DNA from: Motacilla alba alba | Lineage: Eukaryota > Chordata > Aves > Passeriformes > Motacillidae | DNA: 64,000 nt | Assembly: GCF_015832195.1 (NCBI RefSeq) | Contig: NC_052019.1 | Coordinates: forward strand, 5,503,685 to 5,567,684 | Direction of reading: 5' to 3' | Shown here: piece after piece, positions 1 to 11,400 of the stretch | Layout: each line of letters opens with the position of its first letter | Numbering within the stretch: the first letter of the stretch is position 1 | The notes under the pieces: generated by a model | Databases searched by the model: none | Seen by the model: only the letters and a program-made list of their open reading frames with translations | Told to the model about the DNA's origin: nothing | Made by a program: the position numbers and the translations under genes

Positions 1-2673
1 CATGGTCTTGTCTGTCCCCAGATGCCCCTGCTCATGAGCCAGGGCCACCAGCTCTGTCCGGACCAGCTCAGGCACCACCCAGACCGGGAAATCTGCCCCC
101 TCCCTCCGTGCCAGGATCAGCCCCGAGACATCTTTCCACACCTTGCACCCTTTGTACTCCCTGCCCTGCGCTAACTCCCAGAGCCTGGGGTCCTGTGCCT
201 GCAAGCCCACCAGATCCACACTCTCCCAGTGCCTGCTGGGAGCCACCGACACTGGGCCACTCTCTGATATCTTGCTGGCCTTCCACATCAGCCCTTCCTT
301 GGCGCCTTGCTTGGCTTTGGCGTCTGCCTCCTTGTTCCACTTGGCTTCCTCTGTTCCTTTCTTGTGGGCCTTGACCTTAATGATCTGTGCCGGGCACGCC
401 CTCTGCTCTGCCAGCCTTGCAAGGTACAGCAGCTTTTTGGCATAGGTGACAGGCTTGCCATCAGCAGACTGCATGTCCCTCTCCCTCCAGAGGGGCAGCC
501 ACTCCAGTGCCACACGCACCACCCAGCCCGAGTCTGAAAATATGGCCAGTGGCTGGTCTGACGGCGTGTTTTCCAGGGCGGCCATCACAGCCACCAGCTC
601 GGCGGCCTGGATGGAGTGTGGCAGGCACCTCCCCTTCACCACCTCCCCCGTGCCCCTGTTGACAGCGGCATAGCCCGTGTAGGGCACCCCTTCCTCGTGG
701 TAGTTGGACCCATCTACGAACCACACAACGTAGCCTCTCTCCTTGGCTTCCTCCAGGCTGAGGCTGCTCTCAAAGAGGGGTGCCCGCCGTGGCTTGGGGG
801 CAGTAAGGGAGACTCCCAGCTCCTCCCCATCCCTCTCTGCACTGATTACCACCCTGTAGGCACCAGGTGAGAGGTTCCCGGGGACCTCCTTGTTGGTCAG
901 TGCCAACACCCAGTTGGCCATCCTGGGGCAGTACAGGGGACCTTCATCCCCCTTTCCCAACAAGAGGTACCTCACCGGGGTGCAGGAGGTCCTCAGCAGC
1001 ACTGGGGCCGAGCCCAGCAGGTACTCCCAGTGCTGCAGGGCCCAGGTTAAGGTTAAAACCTCCTTCTCGTATTCACTGAACTGTTGCTCCACTGGCGTCA
1101 GGAGACGCGAGGCGTGGGCAACGGGGAGCAGGTTGGCACTGTGTTGCTGGCCAAGGGTGGCCTGCAGCCCCATCCCCGTGCTGGCCAGCTGCAGAACATA
1201 GGGCCTGTCCCCCCTAGGATGTGCCAGCATGGGGGCTTGTGCCACACTCTCCTTTAAGGTCTTCACTGCCTCTTCCTGCTCTGGCCCCCACTCCCAGGGT
1301 GTGTTCTTTTTCAGGAGGTGGCAAAGGGGGGCTGTTTTCTCTGCATAGCTCTCAATGAACTCACGGCACAACCTCAGGAGGAACAGGAAGGACCTCAGGG
1401 TGGTGACATCAGACGGGGCTGACATCTTCTGTATTAGCTCAACCCTCTGCTTTTCCAGGGAGCGCCCTTCCTCCCCCAGAGTCACTCCCACAAAGGAGAC
1501 CTCCTTCCAGCACAGCTGGGCCTTTGTGGGGCTGATCCTGAAGCCTGTCTTCTGGACAGCCCTCAGCACCTCTGCCAGCACCTCCAGGTTCTTCTCCTTT
1601 GTCTGGGTGTGGATGAGGATATCACCAGCACAGGACAGCACACTCTCCCGGTGGCTGACCTGCTCCCACATCCTCGCCACGCGGGCATGGCAGATGGCAG
1701 GGGCGCTGTGGAAACCCGGGGGGACTCTGGTGAAAGCAAATTGCCGTCCTCGAATTGTGAAGGCAAACTTGTGCCAGGACTCGGGGTGCAAGGGGATGGC
1801 AAATGATGGGCTGGTCAGGTGGAGCACCGAGAACCACTCGGAGCCCCGGGAGATGGCTGCCATGATGTTGGGGTACCTGACCACCGTGGAGGTCTGCATT
1901 GGGGTGACTTGGTTCAGGGTGCTGAAATCAACTGTCAGCTTCCACGTTTTCCCATCAGCTTTCCTCAGGGGCCACACTGGGGCATTGGTGGTGCTCTGCT
2001 GCTCCACTAGCACACCCTGGTCCAGCAAGGTTTTGACTGTGTCCCACAAGCTGTCCTCAGCCTCAGCCGGGTACCAGGGCTGAAGCTGAGGAGGAGGATC
2101 TGGCCCTTTGATGGACACAGCAGCATCAGTCTGCCCACAGTCCAGCTTGCTCCTTGCCCAGACCTGTGGGAACTGCTCCGTGACCCGTTTCACCCGGGGC
2201 TCCCACTCAGGGTGTACCAGGATCTCGGGGGCTTTCACTGACATCACCCTGTGGCTTGCCAGGATGACGGGCAAATCAATTTGTGGGCAGTGTAGCAAAG
2301 CTTGGTTTGCCAGGTCCACCACCACCCCCATCTTTGTCAGTGAGGAGATGGCTAAAATTCCTGGCTTTCCTTTCATTTCTATTTTCCCAAATTTTTCAGA
2401 CCCTTTGGCAGCCCCAATTTCAAAGGGTATGGGCCCTGTGAATGGCACTGAGGATTTCTGGCCATTCGGCCCTGTCAGTTCAATAATTTGAGAGGTTTGG
2501 AAGATCCCGGCTCTGCCGGGGGCCATGTTCAGAATTGAATAAGAGGCACCAGTATCAATTAACATCACTTGTCCAAGCACCCCCCCTCCAATAGTTGTGT
2601 CAACTATCAGGCGCCCCCACAAATCGGTCTTAATCGGTGCCACAAAAAGGGGCGATGCGGGTGCCTGGCAGCC
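1..2673 (-). CDS. pol: Retroviral Pro-Pol, open frame, partial at integrase
   Basis: Directly continues the gag frame after the UAG. I checked every in-frame triplet from 2673 to 1 and found no stop, giving 891 open codons. Protease: active-site LIDTGAS, with the DTG at 2548-2556. Reverse transcriptase lies roughly at 2060-1200. The motif that normally reads VLDL reads VLHL (His codon 1819-1821), and the YxDD box reads CAGD (1621-1632), so two of the three catalytic Asp residues are absent. RNase H: the expected acidic residues are present in FVDGS (712-714), AAEL (598-600), FSDS (532-534) and NKEAD. Integrase begins near the edge with the HxxxH half of its zinc-binding domain (His codons 34-36 and 22-24). 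Expression would need UAG readthrough. Confidence 0.85.
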
Positions 2674-2676
2674 CTA
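2674..2676 (-). other. In-frame amber codon between gag and pro-pol (candidate readthrough site)
   Basis: Gag ends CAG CAA TAG and is followed by GGC TGC CAG in the same frame. In murine leukaemia virus and relatives, pol is made by suppression of a UAG followed by G and a pseudoknot. The UAG-G context is present here; I did not establish a pseudoknot. Confidence 0.6.
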
Positions 2677-4371
2677 TTGCTGAGCCTTAGCCCCCGGGTC
2701 AATGAGGTGGGAGCTGCTGTTTTTTTTGGCCTCATGCAGGGCCAGTTTTTGGAAGAGCTCCGCATCCGGCAAGCCATCAATGTCCTCCTGTTTCTCGTAT
2801 TTTATCAAGCGCTTCCTCAGCTCAGCCCGCCAAGGGTTAGACTTCTGAAACCTCAGCCCTTGCTGGTTCTCCTTCCCCAACCCCCCCTTGCTATCAGGAT
2901 CTTTTCGGTTGTCTCCTTGCATCTTTCTCATCCCTGCATTTTGGAAAGACATGCCCAGGGCTTTCCCTTTCTTCCCCCCCAGCATGTACCCCGGGAAGGC
3001 CTGCTTTTGCAGCTCAAAATTCTGGTTTAGGATCTGCTCCAGCTCTGACAGAGGCTTTTTGGCTGCATCCCCACCAGCAATCACCCGCAGTGGGGGTGTC
3101 AGCCCCACCACTAGAGGCTCCTTGAATTCAGGCCTGTCAAAATCAGGGGGGGAGTCCTTTGAGCCAGGCAGCCCAGCCATCTGATAGAGCATCTTTTTAC
3201 GGTTAACATAGGCATCAGGCCTCTCCTCAGGATTTTGTTTCTCCTGGTGGAAGAGCACTAAGGGGTTGACCTCTGGGAAAAACACCTTAAGCACGGCCAG
3301 CTGGACATCCCCAATGTCCTGGACATTGCCCATCTGCACATCCCCCGGCAGTGACGCAAAATCATCAGGTTTCATGGACTTTCTCACAATGTCTATCAGG
3401 TCACTCACAAAGTTGCCACTCTGGCACTTGGGCAGACGCTGGACCCTGGACAGCCAGTTAATTGCTGTCTCCTTTGTCAGTGGTCCCAGCATCTTCCCCA
3501 CTGTCTTAAGCTGCTCAGGGGTAAACCAGAGCACAGCCCTGTTGGTGTCTATGGGCTGGAGTGGGACATGGCTGACTGGCTCATCATGGGGGACCTTTTT
3601 ATCTTTGGAAGCCTCTACCTCCCCTACTTGCAGCTGGCACACCTCCTCCCGCAGAGGAGCATAGGGGGACGGCCTGGTGGGGCTGTTAGCACCCCACACA
3701 TCATCCTCATAATCATAGTGGGGTGGGTGCAGGTCCAGGGAATCCTCCCCCTCACCATTCCCGATCGGGGTCCTCTTGCCTTTAATGGCAGCCACAATGC
3801 CCCTTGACACCCCCAGCTCTGCCTCCAGCTCCTGGATCTTGGCATGGCACACCTTGTGATCGGGGCCAGTGCCCCGGTCCCGCTGGACGTCCTGCAGGAC
3901 CGCGCGCACCGCGCTCTGTGCATCGTGGGTCTCCCCGATCCACTTGCCAACCTCCTTTTTCAGCTCCTCTGTTTTCAGCTTCTCATAGCCCAGCTTGCTT
4001 TCCAGCCGGGTAATCTCCACCGCGCTCCGCAGAGAGTCCCCACACAAACCCTGCACCTCCGCCCGCAGGTTGTCCACCTGGACTTTGAGCTCCTCCTTGG
4101 CCTGCTCCAAGGTCTGCACGTTCTCAAGAGCCTCCTTCAGCAATTTGGACAACTCCCTGCCTACCATCAGCAAACCCTGCAAAGCCGCTCGCTTCTTACA
4201 CTTATTAGTGGGTTTGGGCTTTTTGTTCTCTTCCGACCAGCTCTCCCACTGCTGGCACAGCTGCTGGTAAGCATCTGGGCCCTGAAAAGACCCTGGTGAC
4301 CAAATTGGGGGGAGACACTTCTGGAGCACAAACTGCTCCAGCTTCCAACTGCTAACGATGTCACTCATCAT
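2674..4371 (-). CDS. gag: Retroviral Gag polyprotein (intact, 565 codons)
   Basis: Structural polyprotein that would form the virus-like particle. What is seen: a long Lys/Glu/Leu-rich segment at about residues 70-190 that looks like a coiled coil; a PPxY motif (PPHY, residues 216-219) of the kind that recruits Nedd4-type ubiquitin ligases for budding; an acidic linker; and a capsid-like domain from about residue 280, with a segment resembling the major homology region near 377-400 (NPEERPDAYVNRKKM). The C terminus is basic, but I find no CCHC zinc knuckle, which most orthoretroviral Gags have. The start ATG at 4369-4371 is the first in a long open frame; a second Met follows directly. The frame ends in UAG, in frame with pol. 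Overall retroviral Gag is confident; subfamily is not. Confidence 0.85.
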   Translation of the reverse strand: MMSDIVSSWKLEQFVLQKCLPPIWSPGSFQGPDAYQQLCQQWESWSEENKKPKPTNKCKKRAALQGLLMVGRELSKLLKEALENVQTLEQAKEELKVQVDNLRAEVQGLCGDSLRSAVEITRLESKLGYEKLKTEELKKEVGKWIGETHDAQSAVRAVLQDVQRDRGTGPDHKVCHAKIQELEAELGVSRGIVAAIKGKRTPIGNGEGEDSLDLHPPHYDYEDDVWGANSPTRPSPYAPLREEVCQLQVGEVEASKDKKVPHDEPVSHVPLQPIDTNRAVLWFTPEQLKTVGKMLGPLTKETAINWLSRVQRLPKCQSGNFVSDLIDIVRKSMKPDDFASLPGDVQMGNVQDIGDVQLAVLKVFFPEVNPLVLFHQEKQNPEERPDAYVNRKKMLYQMAGLPGSKDSPPDFDRPEFKEPLVVGLTPPLRVIAGGDAAKKPLSELEQILNQNFELQKQAFPGYMLGGKKGKALGMSFQNAGMRKMQGDNRKDPDSKGGLGKENQQGLRFQKSNPWRAELRKRLIKYEKQEDIDGLPDAELFQKLALHEAKKNSSSHLIDPGAKAQQ

Positions 4372-5023
4372 AGCGAAGGGGACAAGATCTGAGACAGCTC
4401 CGTCTCAGGGCAAAACTACCATAACACACCAGCACTGACAGCCCCTTCAACCCCTCCACAGAGCAAGGCCACAAGCCCGCAACCCAACCCTCTGAAAAGG
4501 CCCCCAGGGGACACCAAGCCTGGGCACAAGGGAAGGGGAAGGTGGGACCAGGAGGCCGCGGCCGAGCCGGCAGCTGCCGCGAGCCGCTGTCTCCTGGGAG
4601 GGGATGGGGAAGGGATGTGGGAGTAGGTGAAGCAAAGGAGAGATGGAGTAGGAGCCCAATAATAAGATCTCACCAATCCTCGGCTGAATGTTCCGACAGT
4701 CCCAGGAGTTTGGAGATGGTCTCTGCAGAGGTCCAGCAGATCCAGCACCTTTAAGGTGAAGGTGGTCACGAAGTCGCAGCCTGGTGATTTTTATAGCCAT
4801 GGCAGGTCTTTGTTTGGGGCTGATGACACCTGTGTTTACTTCCTTGGTGGCTTTTCCTCCTCCGTGTGCTGCCTTCCCAAGGACAGTTTCCTTGTCTTTC
4901 CTTATCCTCTTCAACACTGATTAGGGAAACTGAGATCACACGGCAGCACCTGCACTGCCCCTTATCTGTGTGGGGAGGTCCGGGATTAGGCATGGCTCAC
5001 ACTAAACTCCTGCTTGCACCAAA
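4372..5023 (-). other. Retroviral leader between putative LTR and gag
   Basis: Non-coding stretch upstream of the gag ATG on the minus strand. At its outer end the sense strand reads ACA-TT-TGGTGCAAGC, which has the layout of an LTR end followed by a tRNA primer-binding site starting TGG (complement of 5019-5021). I could not match the following bases to the 3' end of any tRNA I know beyond TGGTGCA, so the primer is unassigned. Short open frames here show no recognisable product. Confidence 0.4.
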
Positions 5024-5330
5024 TGTCCTGAAGAGGGAGAGCTAGAGCCTGTCCTCTGACTGTCCATCCTTCTAGATCCCCCCATGGCCCCCTCATTTAC
5101 TGCCCACCCCATTAGCACCCAGGGATTGTGAGGAGATCACACAGGAAGCTCACACCTGACACTTGTAACAAACACAGTCCTACCAAACCACCCCCCAAGC
5201 AGATTTATTTGCCAGGGAGGGATGAAATGACAGGAAAATTCACACAAATCATCATTTAGATCCATTTTGGCATCTGGTCTTTAAAAGCAGCATTTTTTAG
5301 TGCCACAGCCCAGCTCATCATATACTGACA
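5024..5330 (-). repeat. Putative 5' LTR of the endogenous retrovirus (outer end not defined)
   Basis: The inner end is placed at 5024, where the sense strand ends GGACA just before the TGGTGC motif. A sense AATAAA polyadenylation signal lies near 5203-5208 and a TATA-like TATATGA near 5320. The true U3 boundary is probably further right; without the second LTR I cannot locate it. Confidence 0.35.
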
Positions 5331-8165
5331 TGGACCTTGGGGTTACCCCATGAGATGTCAGGAGCTTCAACTATGATGTTGCATCAGCTAAATTGCAGCA
5401 GTAAATCTGCACCTGCAAAAGCAGATGGACTCCCCAACCTCACCATACAAACCACATCTTGACTTGGAGAAGTTTAGAAAATTTGACCCACTTGTTTTGG
5501 GGTTTTTTTCTGCTATTACACTCAGAAAAAGGTACCAATCATCTCACTCAGTTAAAATGCTATCATTTGCATTACTGCTTTTATCTCTAATGAAATACTC
5601 CAGAAGCTAAACCCGTCACTAAAATAAAACAATTCAAAAAAAAATTTAAAAGGGAAAAAAAATGTTCACAGCTGCTGGGGTCCTGGGGAGTTTCAATCCT
5701 GCACCCCTTTATGCCCAGAACAGCCCCTAGTTCTACATACTGTGTTGGACTAGCCTGGATGCTGAGCAGCCTTCCCTGACCCCCAAAATCAATCCTTTTA
5801 GCCTCAAAAGCACAGGGAGAATGCATTTTTTTTCTATTTTTATGTTAGCTGTTTTCTCTAGCCTGGCATTTACAGCCCAGCTGCAATTAACCTCCTCTGC
5901 ATCACGGGAGTTTAACAGAGATGAAACCTCAACCAGGTCCTCCTCCTTGGCTCTAAACCCTGTTCTTCTACACCAATGCTTTGCTCCAGCCCCCCAAAAC
6001 AAACACTTTATTGTAGGAAATTCATAAGAGGGGGAAAAGAAAGGGTAAAAAATGCAGAAAAGCTGATGAAAGCACCAGAAATTAATTTCAGCATGGTGAG
6101 GTGGGCAGGATGCAAGCTGGAAAAAAGAGGGGCTGTTTCCCACTAGGATGAGTTCACAGGGAACCTAGCTGGGCTGGGGACAGGGATGGTTGTCTTTAAT
6201 TTCAGAAAAATAATAAAATTCCCCTGAAAATTGTGCAGCTACATAGTACAAATACCCCAAAATTCAACTATTGCCCCCAACATGGCCCAGCTTTGAGCCA
6301 AACACTGGTGATTAGGAGCTGCTATTCCTCAGCAAGGTCACCACAAATCTTGCTTGTGTGAACAGATAAGATCAACTTGCACCCTTCTTTCCTCCCATTT
6401 TCTTCCCAGGTCAGCAGCCCCAAACAATGTGGGGATGTTACAAACAGCAGCTGTCTCCTGCACGTTCACACAGTGCTTTGATTTTTGTCAGAGCTTTGCT
6501 GCCAGACAAAGATTTCCCTCCTCCAAAATGTTTTCAGCCAGTCCTGAGAACAGCTTGACCACTGGTAAACAGCTCCACTGAGTATAAACAGCAGGTTTTT
6601 TTAAATTGCATTTAATCCATATTCCAATGTACTATGCTTTTACATTTCATATATTTCTTGTGCTTTCTCTAAAGCTGCTAGAATGTCCTGGGGAGTCATC
6701 CCAGTGTAACACCCCCATATCCAAGGTTGTAATGATGGCAAAAGCCACCTCTGGGAAAAATTCTTGTCCTGGCCAGGAAGCCAGAAGTTGCTCCAGGTAA
6801 CAGCAGCAGTGGGAAAAGAGGGACCATGGCAGCAGCAGGGGATTTTGGGCTCAGCTCACACACTTCACCATAGGGATGAAGGAAAAATTCACTTGCAGTG
6901 GCATTTCTCATAACAAGCACTCCCTGTCCCCCTACCTCAATTAAAAAAAAAAAAGAAAAAAAAGTGTTTCACCTCATTCTAGGGAGGGCCCAGTCTCGTG
7001 GAGATGTGAAACAAAAGGGGACAGATGAGCAGAAGGTGAGGACAGCAGAGGAGAGTGTTGCTGCAACCCACACCAAGGGCTCAGCTCTGAAAACAAGAGC
7101 TTAAAAGCACTGAAATGGCTTTGAAAACACTAAAATTGCCTTCTCCTGCCAGGAAGGAGTTAAGGAGCAATTCAGCCCACCCTAAAGTTCAGCAGATGAG
7201 CCTTTTGTGGCAAGGGTTTTGCAGTTAGCAACCCGGTTCGAGCAGGAAATTAATTGAAACAGAAATGGGGAGAGGATGTGTTACAGCAGCACGGAAAAAT
7301 CTGGTATAAAATAGACCAAAAGCTCACAGAGTACAGCATGCAATATTGTTTTTCCTATTCAGCTGCCAGCTCAACCCTGGGGGAGGTTTCTCAGTGCCCC
7401 CATGTGAGATTTCCTTTCCTGGGGAGATGCTGGAGCGTGGTAAGGACCACAAGCATCTGCATGAGAGGGACATAAAAGAAAACTGAATCTCACTTGGCAG
7501 CCAAGAGGGCAGCAAATAAATAAAAATGATTTCTATTTTTTCCCCAAACAGGAAAATATTGAGGTCTGCTGACACTAGTTCATCTCCATAATTTCACCTC
7601 ATGTACTTGTCTTTGAATCCTAAACCCCAAGTGCTTCAAACTTCTTCCTCCCAGATATTTCAAAGTTATTCTGCTATTTTATGATTTAAATATTTCTGCC
7701 TATGAGCCACATGCTGTCACAGCTACCAAAGCAGCACATGCTCTGAGGTGGAAAGCCCCAGCAGAATTTCCTCCTTTTTGTGGTTTTTCAGCCACAAATT
7801 TGTTTGAGGTTTCTTGCTCTTGATTTCAAAGCTTTCTGTGATGCTTCACATCTCTGCTTTATGTTGGGTCGGTCTGGTGTTCAGCATTTTTCAGAGAAAA
7901 ACTCCCGCTATAAATTCTGCTGAAGAAAACAACTCCACAGATCAAACTGCATCTTTTCCTTGTTTTGAATGGGTTTTTTTTTATTTCAATGGGGAGAAAA
8001 CTAACAGGGACAAAATTCATGCTTTCCTGCTTTTATCTTTAAGGCCATGGTCCTACATTCGTAATTTTTTGATGGGATAAAAGTAGATTAAAAGAAGGAG
8101 GAATAACTAGGTGGTGAAATATGAAGAAATCTGAAGAAATTAAAAATCAGTGAGTTTTCTTGGTT
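5331..8165. other. Intergenic region upstream of CD8B, nothing recognised
   Basis: AT-rich with short homopolymer runs. It may include the rest of the retroviral U3. No exon, RNA gene or clear repeat family was recognised on either strand. Confidence 0.5.
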
Positions 8166-8449
8166 TTATTTTTCTAAAGGGGATTTAAGGGAACCCTGTG
8201 AAGTGCTGGAGAAGAGCACAGGGCTGCTGCCCTGACGGACTCTTGGGTTTGGGGCTCGGCGCAGAAGAAGCTGCTGGGCTGAGGCTCCAGGTGCTGCTGT
8301 GGCAGAGGCTCTTTGGCAGCTGCTGGTGAGAGATCTGCACAGAGAGGGGCAAGGACTTCCTGAGGGGAAGCCAGCCCTGCCACCAAGAGGTGACAGCGAG
8401 TGGAAAGGGGGAGCTGGCACCAAACCCCTCTGTCACCGAGTCCACCACC
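8166..8449 (+). promoter_or_regulatory. Presumed 5' UTR / proximal promoter of CD8B
   Basis: A GC-richer stretch directly upstream of the CD8B start. The ATG sits in a strong Kozak context (CCACCATGG). I see no clear TATA box, and the transcription start is unknown. Confidence 0.4.
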
Positions 8450-11400
8450 ATGGCCTGGCCATGGCTCCATCTCTGCATCTGCCTCCAGATCCCAGGTAAG
8501 AGGGACACATCTCTTAAGGGTTGAGGGCACCTAAAATCTTGCTGGAGCCTCTCCTCCACCACACTCCAGCAGCTGGATGATGGAAGATTGAATATACCAT
8601 CACAGGATAGATCTACAGGGTATTGTTACCTGTTTCAAATAATTTTGGATCTTGCTATTCATGACATGCTTTATGTTTTGGTCAGCCCTGAACTGGTTAG
8701 AAAGTGGGATCAGCTGGTTGCTGTGGGTCCCTTCCAACTGAAATAGTCTATTTTATTCTGTTCTATTCTATTCTATTCTATTCTATATTCTGTTCATATT
8801 TCCACACACAGTGGTAGAGACACCACAGAGTTTTTACTCCTCAGTGCAGATGGGCTGTAGGAAGCCACTAATGGGGAGGTTAAAATAGCTCCTCTCTCCA
8901 CTGCCTGTGTCACATGAATATGACAAGCATCCCAAATTTTCTAAATCATCCGAAGACTGGGTGCTTCCCAAGGGCCACAGCTGGAATTGGTGTGTTAAAA
9001 ACCATTCTGCCTTATGGGTTCTGATATCCTATAGATTTGTAAGGTGGGGAGCCCACTGAGAAAACCTCAATAAATGGGAGTTTGCTTTGCCCATGCAGAA
9101 GGAAAATGAGTAATTTTTAAGTTGCTGCACGCTGGTCTAGCCAAGCACCATGATTCCCCATGGAATCTGAATAATCACCAGGAAAGGGAACAGAGAGGTT
9201 TTGGGGCTGAAGATATGACTGAGGATGAGTTTTCTTCTCTGTCTCCATCCCAGCTCACTCCTGGTTTGACCACTGACACTGAGCTGAGATCTTCCAGAAT
9301 CTCTTCCTATCTTTTCTGACTTATATAGCAGTGTCTCCAACAGGTCAAGGATAAGTTTTTCATGGAGAGTTATGTTTCCCATGCCCAGCAGAGCCACACC
9401 TCAGGGCACTCAAGGAGACCCTGAAGCCCCCGTGTTCCATGGCCACACACATTTCATCCCCTAAAAACCCTAAAAATCCCCTAAAAACCCTAAAAAACCA
9501 CACAGGTGTTTGCCAGGACAAAATCTGAGCGAATTTAAACCTTAAATTTAATTATCTCTTAATCTGAGAGAATTTAAACCTCTCTACAGCCTTAAAATTA
9601 TTTATTTTAATAATAAGGAGACATTAATGTTGTCACAGAGCCAGAGGATGTGGTGAAATGCTGCAGCTGCTGAGCAACACTGGACTTTAGGCATTGCAAT
9701 GTTGGTGTTCTGGCAGCAATGAGGTCATTGATGTGGGGACAGAGGAAGGCTCTGGACCCCAAAGCCCTCTCCTCTGCCTGTCCCATTGGGAGCATGGGAG
9801 ACATCAGGACCTTGTGCCACATTTAATGGCTTTAGATGTTCTTGGGTCATGCCAGCCCGTCCCCACTGGGTTAACAGGGCTGCATGAGGCTGAACAAACT
9901 GCTGTAAGCAACTTGAGGATTTTGAAGGGAAAGGAACATTTTAAAGGGAAAAAAGACAAGAAACATGTATTATTGAGCTTTTTGCACAGCTTTAAAGCAC
10001 GCCTGGGAAAGAGATGGGGGAAGCAGGAGTGTCCTTATCTCCAGAGGGCTGTTTTTCACTCGGGCTCAGAGTATCTGCAGCTTTGTGGGACTGTTTGCTG
10101 GACAGCAAGGATCACAAGTTACCTGTTATCCTTTCCACAAGGACACATCCTTGCTCTCACAGACACCCCTCACATCTGCCTGGGCCAAACAAGACTCAGA
10201 TAATTTCCACAAAAGCTGCAAAGCCCAAACAGGGCGATGTGATGCCAAACCAAAGCTTTGAACACCACCACTGCCCCTCACTCCCTCTCCTTCCCCATGT
10301 CTCAAAATTCCTTTGAAAAATATTATTGTCTGAACACTAATATCAAATTGGCTCATTTTGAGATGTTTTGCATGTTTTTTGGTCTCTTTTTCTGCCCCTG
10401 AAATGTTTATCAGTGTTGTATCTGTTAGAAGAAAAATTTGGCAAATCAGTTAAGAGGTACTAAAATTTGTTGGAAAAGGGCCAAATTGTCTGAAAAAATA
10501 AGAAAGGTAAGAAGGGCAGGAGCAGGGCATTCACAGGAGCAGGCAGGGATGCTCTTCCCTGCACATACAGCCCCGAGGACACCCTCAAAACCATCTCTCC
10601 ATCTCTCTCCCTGTCAGTGAGCCTCCTTCCTAGAGGAGTGTTTACAGAGAAAAGTCTGCCTGTATGATTTGGCTTGGCCAAAACAATAGGAGGGAAACCC
10701 AAAAATGCCTCTGGGGGAATATGAGAGCATCCTGATAAAAATGCTCCTGTTTCTCTCTCGTGTGAGCCCCCTGGTCTGTGTGCCTACTGCAATTTTAATC
10801 AAGCCCACAAAGAAAATCTGTACTTTGCACGAAAGAAAAACAATGAAATTAAAATAATAACTGTATATTTCTCTTTTTCCTTAGGTTTTTATACAACTTT
10901 ACTTTTAACCAAAACTCCAGGGCATATTCTAACCCAAACTAACAGTAAAACTGAAATCCTCTGTGAGCTGAAGCAGGAGCATACTGGGGTGTACTGGTAC
11001 CGCTGGAGCCAGGAGAGGCAACATTTCGAGTTCTTGTTGTATTCCAGCCCAATGGGCAAAGCCACATATGGCCCAAACGTGAGGCAGGACAAGTTTAGTG
11101 TCCATGAGGCCAGGTCCCAGAGCTCCTACAGCCTGCACGTCAGCCACCTGCATCCCTCAGACAGCGGCACCTACTACTGCTCCGTCTCCCAGTCCTCCCA
11201 GCTCCTCCTGGGCAGTGGGACACAGCTCACAGTGGGTAAGCAGCACCCTTGGGTTCCAATATATTCCAAAATGTGCTGTGATGAGCCTGGGAAAGAGGTG
11301 ATTTGATTCTTCCCAGTTTTGAGTTGCAAGGTTGGGGCTCTGGGTTTTTTCTATGAGACTGGATGAAGCAGAAAATACAGAAAATGGCTAAAATTTAGGT

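Larger units (their letters stand above)
1..5330 (-). mobile_element. Endogenous retrovirus, 5' part (LTR-leader-gag-pro-pol), truncated by window edge
   Basis: Read on the minus strand, the order is probable LTR, leader, gag, protease, reverse transcriptase, RNase H and the start of integrase; env and the 3' LTR would lie left of position 1. Gag, protease, RT and RNase H share one reading frame, separated only by a UAG at 2674-2676. That arrangement is typical of gammaretrovirus/epsilonretrovirus-type (class I) viruses rather than alpharetroviruses or lentiviruses, which frameshift. Class I is therefore my inference, not established. The element lies about 3 kb upstream of CD8B in the opposite orientation. 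Its outer LTR boundary and target-site duplication cannot be fixed because the partner LTR is outside the window. Confidence 0.88.

Noticed and set aside
1355..2083. 242-codon plus-strand open frame
   Set aside because: It is the antisense shadow of the reverse transcriptase region, which is itself open on the minus strand with protease, RT and RNase H motifs.
2674..4371. Alpharetrovirus-like assignment of the endogenous virus
   Set aside because: Alpharetroviruses frameshift between gag and pol and have zinc knuckles; here the frames are continuous through UAG and no knuckle is visible.
5005..5021. tRNA primer-binding site assignment
   Set aside because: Only TGGTGCA matches known tRNA ends (for example a glycine tRNA); the remaining bases do not, so I did not name a primer.
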